From: Cytospora piceicola
Taxonomy: Eukaryota > Ascomycota > Sordariomycetes > Diaporthales > Cytosporaceae
Assembly (NCBI GenBank): GCA_023375675.1
Contig: JALQBC010000007.1
Coordinates: 496,001-560,000 of the forward strand
Direction of reading: 5' to 3'
Length of the DNA: 64,000 nucleotides
Below the pieces are notes generated by a model. That model saw nothing but the letters and a program-made list of their open reading frames with translations, had not been told where the DNA came from and searched no databases. Shown here piece by piece: positions 58,201 to 64,000 of this stretch. Numbering within the stretch: the stretch's first letter is position 1; the number at the start of each line of letters is the position of its first letter. The position numbers and the translations under genes are program-made.

Positions 58201-60208
58201 TTTCGAATTTGTGGACGTAGTCTTCGCGCTGCGCAACGATTCGTGTGTGTCCTACGTCTGTTCGTCGAGCAATAAAGACTGTGATGTAAGTATGAGAAAG
58301 TACATACAAAAATAAAGCAGAAAAATATATAAGCAAGAGGAAAAAAGAGAAATTGGTACTCGGAGAGTGACGTCCTCGGGAATTAATTTGGGAAGGGAAG
58401 GAGGCTGACCTCGGAAGAGTAACACCGTCTTCGGCGCCAAATGTATGAGTATGGGCGCACGGGGGTACCGGGTTATTGCCCCACGTGCCGGAGGGTTTCA
58501 GGGGTTTTAGTGCATTGACGTAGTAGTGTACAAAAGTTCTTTTACCAGAGTCTCGGGCCTCGAGAACGGCTCGGCCATCGCTCGCAAATCACATGCTGCA
58601 AGTCTAAGTCTTGCAAGTACTTTGGATTCTATCCGACCCTCATCAGCATTGAATTCCATATCTGATCAAGATAAGAAACACGGAAAAGAAAAAATCGATG
58701 CCATATTACTTTTTCCTGTATTCCAAGTAAAATGTTTGTCTATGTGCTCGACAGTGATGTCTTAGCTCAAATCCCGACAGATATCCGATACCAACTATAT
58801 CAGACCGCCGTCCGGGCACCTTTCAAAATGCCGGAACCCTTTTAGGATTCTCACTGGCCTCGGACATGGCCGTCGTGGTGAATGTGGTTCATACATACGA
58901 TGCAGAAGCTACCGTTGTCCTTGTATTTCCTGCTCATGTAGTTACCGAGTAAAACCGTCTCATCCTCTTTATACTTTCATTTGCTGGGAGACTGCAGCAG
59001 CACAGACTATTGCAGGAACATTCCCTCTTGGTACGCCTACGGTATGTGATACAGGACATTTGCCTCCCCATAGAGGCTACCGCAGTGCCGAGGAAGATGA
59101 GTGGTTCCAACAAAGGGGGCAAACTACATGTAGTCCAGAATTCAGTAGCCACTCGGTCTGTGTAAAACAGTCGTGCTCAGATCCCGTTGCAAGGCCATGG
59201 ATGGTCGAGGGTTCGACATAGTAGCAGTGGATCGAGTGCGCGCGCAGGTTGTCAGATGCTCCACCTCGTGATAGATGGCAGTAGCGCCACCTCTTCGCAT
59301 GTCACCTCACGCCGGGGAAATCAAACGTGATGTAGGGTCCCACGCGGCAAGGGGCATGTCAGGCAGTTCCTTCCAGGTACAAGGGGGGCTATCATTGATC
59401 TCGTAGGTCGTTATTGAAGCTGCCATGGGCTGACGATTCGGCCATCTCTCTGTGGAATTAGGCAAGGATACTCCAGATTCAAACCCCTTCGTGGTAATCC
59501 AAGTCCTACACAATATCGTTACGCAATGTTCCACTTGCAGTGAAAGTAAATATACTTAGCACAAAGACCCCAAAATTCGATTGGACCTGCTCATAGTGTT
59601 ATACCTGGAGGGGAAGACTGAACCATATGGCAACAGCCTCGCGGAGTCCTCCCGATCTTGCAGTGGTGTCTGGTCACATCGATATATCCCCTTCCATGCG
59701 TATCTACATAGGCCCAGGGTTCTATAGTAATTACGAATATATTCAAGTATGACGATCGACGATACGGGAAAGCCGCAACACACCACACACCTCTTCCACT
59801 AACCTAGAGGAGGTATACAGAAACGCTTACACAACACCCGATATCCAATCTCTAAACCAAATGCATACCAAGATGCTGCAGCTCCGCACACCCAAACCAG
59901 ATGCCACACACAAAACACACAGAAACTCCGCTCTATACAGTTTGCCTGTTGCCTTTGTCCTTGTTCTACCTTGTATGATGCCGGTTCAAGAAATCTCCGC
60001 ACTGGCGTCAGTGCCGCCAACTGTGCTGGCGTAATGAGCTGTATAACCACCCACCTTGAGTTCCATACGTCCAACCAATAGATGTCGACGTGATCGGGTA
60101 GTCGCTGAACCCCCTCTGCGAGCCACTCGAACAAGGCCGCAATCCTCTCAGTTCCGCATGCATCTAAGTCATTGACAACTCCCCACTCCGCTCCAACTCA
60201 CCTTGCCC
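58201..60208. other. 2 kb between AFG1 and the HAL4-type kinase
   Basis: The right part carries the 3' flank of the kinase gene and the coding-like fragment described separately (59799-60197). The left part is the promoter of AFG1. The middle is A/T-richer and holds only short open frames. Confidence 0.5.
59799..60197 (-). pseudogene. coding-like fragment without ATG, unassigned
   Basis: On the minus strand a frame is open from the TGA at 60198-60200 to a TAG at 59799. Its first half looks like genuine protein: VVNDLDACGTERIAALFEWL and RLPDHVDIYWLDVW, then VVIQLITPAQLAALTPV. No ATG lies in this part of the frame, so it would have to be an internal or terminal exon, or the remains of a gene. 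A consensus-like donor GTGAGT at about 60201 and a possible acceptor TTAG at about 60160 flank its start. The second half is Cys/Trp-rich and less protein-like. It lies directly after the kinase stop codon. I do not recognise the family. Confidence 0.3.
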
Positions 60209-62895
60209 CTACTTTGGTGGGGTCGCACTGGAGGGGGGTTCCAAAACATGAGTGTGGTCGTCTGCCTTCAACACCTTGCCCGGTTCCACCTGCCGGCATA
60301 TAATTGTGTTGCTAACCCAGTTATCGTCTAAAATCTCACTCATCTTGGCCCTCTTCTTAGGGTCGATCTCGAGCATCCGTCCAATCACGTGGCGACTCTC
60401 CCGAGGCAAGAGTCTCAGGATTCTCCAGGGACCTCGAATGACCTCCTTGGGTTTTTCACCAGTGCCTGTGGCTGTTGTTGCTGTGTCGGCTGTCGCGTTC
60501 GAGCCTTGCTGCCTATGTTGCGGTTGAGAAGGCCTGTCACCCGGTTCGCCAGGGAACATGTCTCTTTGCGGCATATCATGCAATGCGCTTTCCGATTTTG
60601 TAGGGGGTAGGATCATTTTCTTGGGATCGTGTCCGGGTGTTGGTTCTGCTGCAAAAAGCTTGTACGAGTTGTCTGTCAAGCGTGGGACTTTCCAGGGGAA
60701 TCTGCGCAATGTCATGCAGCAGTAAATGATTGCCAAGGACCATATATCGACAGCAGTTGGGTCGTATTTGCGCTCTTCATACACCTCTGGAGCGAGATAT
60801 GGGTCAGAGCCCACGATGCCTGTGACAAACAGTTAGGTAAAGTTTACATTCGGCCGAACATAGCGTGCTGGCTTACCTGTGGCTAGAACAAGGTTGTTCT
60901 CGAACGGATACTTGTAAACGTGCGCACTGCCGAAGTCGATAATTTTCATGATGCCATACTCGTTGACCACGACATTGTCGAGCTTCATGTCACGGTGCGC
61001 CAGTCCCATGCTGTGTAGGTAGGTCACACCGCTCAATATCTGCAAGAAGCAGCAAGACACCTCTTCACGAGACATCTTGCCCGTCATGACAATGGCGAAA
61101 AGGTCGAATGGCGCGTACTCCATGACTTCAAACCACCTGCCCTTTTCCTGCACTATGTCGAGGGTTTCGATGATATTCCCATGGTGCAGTGACGATCCCA
61201 TACAGTACTCGGCGGTCACTTTCTTTGCGTACTCCTTTTCTGTCTCATAGGAGTGACGAGGGCGAAACTCCTTCACCGCGAAGACGGTGCCATCCTCGCT
61301 CCTCTTCATCAGTCTCACTGAGCCACCAGCTCCCGAACCGAGGACCTTGCCCAGCTTTCCGTACTTGGATGACAGGCCGTGATCGTCGCCAAACGGTATC
61401 TGTGCTGTGGCCGATCTTGACCCCGGCGGAGTTTTGTAACCAGATTTGATGCTAGTTGCGGGTGAAGCCGCTCGTTTCATCTTATGGTGTGCACCCATCT
61501 TGAAGAACCTTTTCAAGTCTGTCATGGAACCCTGGCGGTTGTGCAATGTCCCATGACTGCTTTCCTGGTAGAGGTCATTGTTCTTTCCCAGAGCACCAAG
61601 AAGCCCGGAGGGCTGTCGCTTCTCAGTACCCAGCTTCGGTAGGCTCAATGATGATGATCCTGGTGACACCCTTCCCTTCTTGCGCGAGAAGACAAATCGG
61701 GGCTCTATGCCTGCTTGGGGTTGTCGTTTGCTGGCGGCGTAAGGATTGTTGTCATCTCCAGCAGGTGTGAACGGGCGAGAATAATATGCAGATGCGCGAT
61801 TGGGACTGGTTTCACGCGATCCAGGCAGAGAACCAGGACCAACCGTGAACATGCCTTTCCTATGGTTGGTTGTGCTCAAATGTCCCGACGTTGGCCGTCT
61901 CTGAGCATCATCCGACGATGTCCTTTGAGGAGCTCTCCGGCCGGAAGAACTGGGCGACGAGTCTTGCGTAGAGTCCTGTGGGGTAATAATGGCATCGCGC
62001 TCAACCTGGAGCTTCAAGTTGTCTGGATCTCTGACTCGCTCAAGCGGCTTAGTTTCTGAAGCCCCGTCCGTACCTGCAGGAGTCAGAGGAGGCGACTGTA
62101 TCTCAATTCCTCGTGGCCCAAGTCGAGGCGATTGGTTGCTCCTCGTTGAGCTGTGCGTCTGCTGTCGGCTGGTGTCTCTGGAGGACTCTTCATGGGACTG
62201 CGTCTATTCGAAGATCGTAATCAGCACCTGTTTGTTTTCCAAGATACCATACAGGGCTCCAGGAGCGCGCAGAACAGGGAAAGCCATATGCTATGGCCCT
62301 TGCGAAGCTGTAACTCCTGAACAAACAGGGGTACTCGGTGGAACTCGAAGACAGGGCAAGGGGCAATCGAGGAGGGTAGTACAACATACCCTTGAGGCAG
62401 GCAGTGAAAACGGTTCGAATGAGTAGTTTTTCATCCTTCGTTCCTGCAAGCTGGTCCCCTGCAAGGAATTGGATAAAGCTTTGATATCGTCGGACGTGAG
62501 CTCTCCGGTGTGGTCATCTAGTGACGGCGGCGAGTTGGACAGGGTGTGTTGAGGGTCGATTTCTTGAACGGTGGAATTGAATCGGACGGCGGGACCGACG
62601 TTGTTTCCTGAGCGGCTATCCCCAGCCGATTCGGGCGCATCGTTGTGAAGTACACCTGTGCAGGGTGCCGAAATTAGTTTAACGAAGGCTTAGGTGAGGG
62701 TGACGCTGTCAAGCATGGCGAAGGATGCTGACGATGAGTGTTGATAACAACAGTGACATTGACATGTGGGGGTTCCTAACAAACGGGCATCCGTCGCTGC
62801 CGGGAATAGAAGGAGCGAGGGGCATTCGCGTTCTGCTTACCTTCAGATAGCGAGTCTGGCGACTCGCCTTGCGCCTCCTGCGAGGACGCAGCCAT
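60209..62895 (-). CDS. Ser/Thr protein kinase, HAL4/SAT4 (NPR/HAL5) family
   Basis: Kinases of the fungal NPR/HAL group regulate plasma-membrane ion and nutrient transporters; HAL4/SAT4 activates the potassium uptake system. Four exons on the minus strand, 62895-62841, 62655-62390, 62203-60877 and 60819-60209, encode 752 residues. The first 340 residues are Ser/Pro/Arg/Gln-rich and probably disordered, starting [15 protein letters not shown]. The kinase domain runs from about 335 to 720: [14 protein letters not shown] (glycine loop), [10 protein letters not shown] (catalytic Lys), [13 protein letters not shown] (HRD), [13 protein letters not shown] (DFG), then, after intron 3, [31 protein letters not shown] (APE). 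An insert of about 60 residues ([15 protein letters not shown]) sits in the C-lobe before [23 protein letters not shown]. The start exon is plausible but only 55 nt, so 5' structure is less certain than the kinase core. Confidence 0.88.
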
Positions 62896-64000
62896 ACTTC
62901 TTTGTTGACAACGGACTGCAGACGCAGAGGCGATGGAGGGGAGAAAATTGGGTTGCTGGACCAACTCGGTGGTAGTGAGGCAGTAATTGGCGTTGTTGGA
63001 GTTGGCAAAGTTGATGAAGTGACGCTGGGCCGGCCGATCCAGGTCGGCTGGCTGGCTTGACTGGGACTGGAAAAGAGTGCCCCAGATGGTGGGGCAGCAG
63101 ATGGTACGAGCCTCCCACGCTATATTGGGCGGAAACTACTTGTACCTAGAGACCTTTAGCCGGCAGCAACCAATCTAATGACAGAATATGACCTCGGTTT
63201 CCTCTTCCGGGACATCCCATCGATGCGATGAGGTCAACGGGTCTGCCAGATCTTGATGTTGGGTATTCCACACGGCACAAGATCTAGATAGCGCTGGGAT
63301 GCGATGCGCGAGAGGTTCTTTCAATGTTTCAAAAGTCGATTCGTCGAGTCCACGGTATGGATTCCATCTTCGAGGGTCCTTGATTTTCTCATGTATTATC
63401 GGGGAATCCGGGCAGTGCAGTCAGTGCCTTACACACACAACTTTTATGTAGCACCGGGCCGGGAGGGAGTCATCTGCGCAGCAACCTCTACTTCTTGGTA
63501 TACTTACTAGATACCTAGGTACCTAGGTACTCTACCCTATAACTCCTACCTGCACTAGGAAGATACATCTATCCGTTCTTACCCGTACCTATCTATCGCG
63601 TTCAATTCGCTTCCTCAAGCAACCGGGCATACATGAGTTGCCTTTGTACTCACAACTTCCCCCATAGCGTTGAGGATTACATCATTTGGCAATCAAACTT
63701 TCAAGTCTATCCCAGGAATCTGGCAACGAACCCGTGCAGTAACTCTTACATTTACTACTTAGGTACCTACGTACTTCACCAAGTTTATACGTAGCTACCT
63801 CTATAATCCGCAGACCTGGATAGGTAACATCCATGAATGAAGTCATCAAAGGAGTACCAAGGTACTTAGTAGGTCAGGGAACACGGCATAACCCGCCAAA
63901 ATTCTCCGAATCATCTTGTAGGCAGATACATACCTAGGTACCTAGCTGCAGGTCTCCAGGTCATTTAGCTGACGCTCTTTGCCCGGCACTTCGCTGTGCA
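62896..64000. other. promoter of HAL4-type kinase to right edge
   Basis: About 1.1 kb. It contains a doubled TACCTAGGTA palindrome at 63512-63529, a TTAGGTACCTACGTA at about 63758, and another TACCTAGGTA at 63931-63940. No open frame is convincing. Confidence 0.5.
63512..63529. repeat. doubled TACCTAGGTA palindrome
   Basis: Two overlapping copies of the recurring 10 bp palindrome, identical in arrangement to the pair at 28925-28942. Confidence 0.85.

Noticed and set aside
1..64000. tRNA, 5S rRNA and transposon signals
   Set aside because: Several GGTTCGA-like B-box fragments (near 959, 2069, 26890, 47498, 59210) were checked by eye; none had a matching A box and cloverleaf. No reverse transcriptase, transposase or long terminal repeat was recognised.

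Overview
This 64 kb window is nuclear DNA of a filamentous ascomycete, most likely a Sordariomycete. The genes carry short spliceosomal introns (about 48-110 bp, GT/GC donors, CTAAC/CTGAC-like branch sites, CAG/TAG acceptors). The protein set (phocein-type MOB3, symportin SYO1, IML1, FNIP/Lst4, DBP10, HAL4-type kinase) is typical of that class. The species cannot be named from the sequence alone. No rRNA, tRNA, CRISPR array or recognisable transposon was found.

Layout, left to right. NOT2 of the CCR4-NOT complex runs off the left edge (minus). A ZNG1/CobW zinc-transfer GTPase (minus) and a MOB3/phocein STRIPAK subunit (plus) diverge at 4.1-4.9 kb. An NCS1 purine/cytosine permease (plus) converges on RIB7 of riboflavin synthesis (minus), followed by a folliculin-interacting protein FNIP/Lst4 (minus). 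A 7.8 kb stretch without a convincing gene (16.1-24.0 kb) precedes a vacuolar Ca2+/H+ exchanger (minus). A second gene-poor 5 kb follows, then the 1878-residue IML1/DEPDC5 gene (minus).

From 37.7 kb the window is dense: a vacuolar-type CDF zinc transporter (plus), DBP10 RNA helicase (minus), a SPF31/DNAJC8-like J protein (plus), SYO1 (minus), a family 2 glycosyltransferase-like type II membrane protein (plus), a DUF202 membrane protein (minus), a MATE transporter (plus), an orphan C2H2-finger protein (minus), the mitochondrial ATPase AFG1 (minus) and a HAL4/SAT4-type kinase (minus). Most of these needed splicing to be assembled. Every complete multi-exon model given here keeps frame across all exons and sums to a multiple of three.

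Functional themes: amino-acid signalling to TORC1 at the vacuole (FNIP/Lst4 and IML1), vacuolar or membrane ion handling (Ca2+ exchanger, CDF zinc transporter, MATE, HAL4 kinase), zinc allocation (ZNG1 plus CDF), and ribosome assembly (DBP10, SYO1). They are housekeeping genes, not a metabolite cluster. The most unusual signals are: a repeated step to C/G-ending codons in the 3' parts of many genes; a NOT2 intron that is open in frame with the next exon and looks coding; a 12 nt micro-exon in ZNG1; a GC-AG intron in the J-protein gene; a long acidic insert in RIB7; a coding-like fragment at 59.8-60.2 kb; and a TACCTAGGTA palindrome scattered through intergenic DNA.
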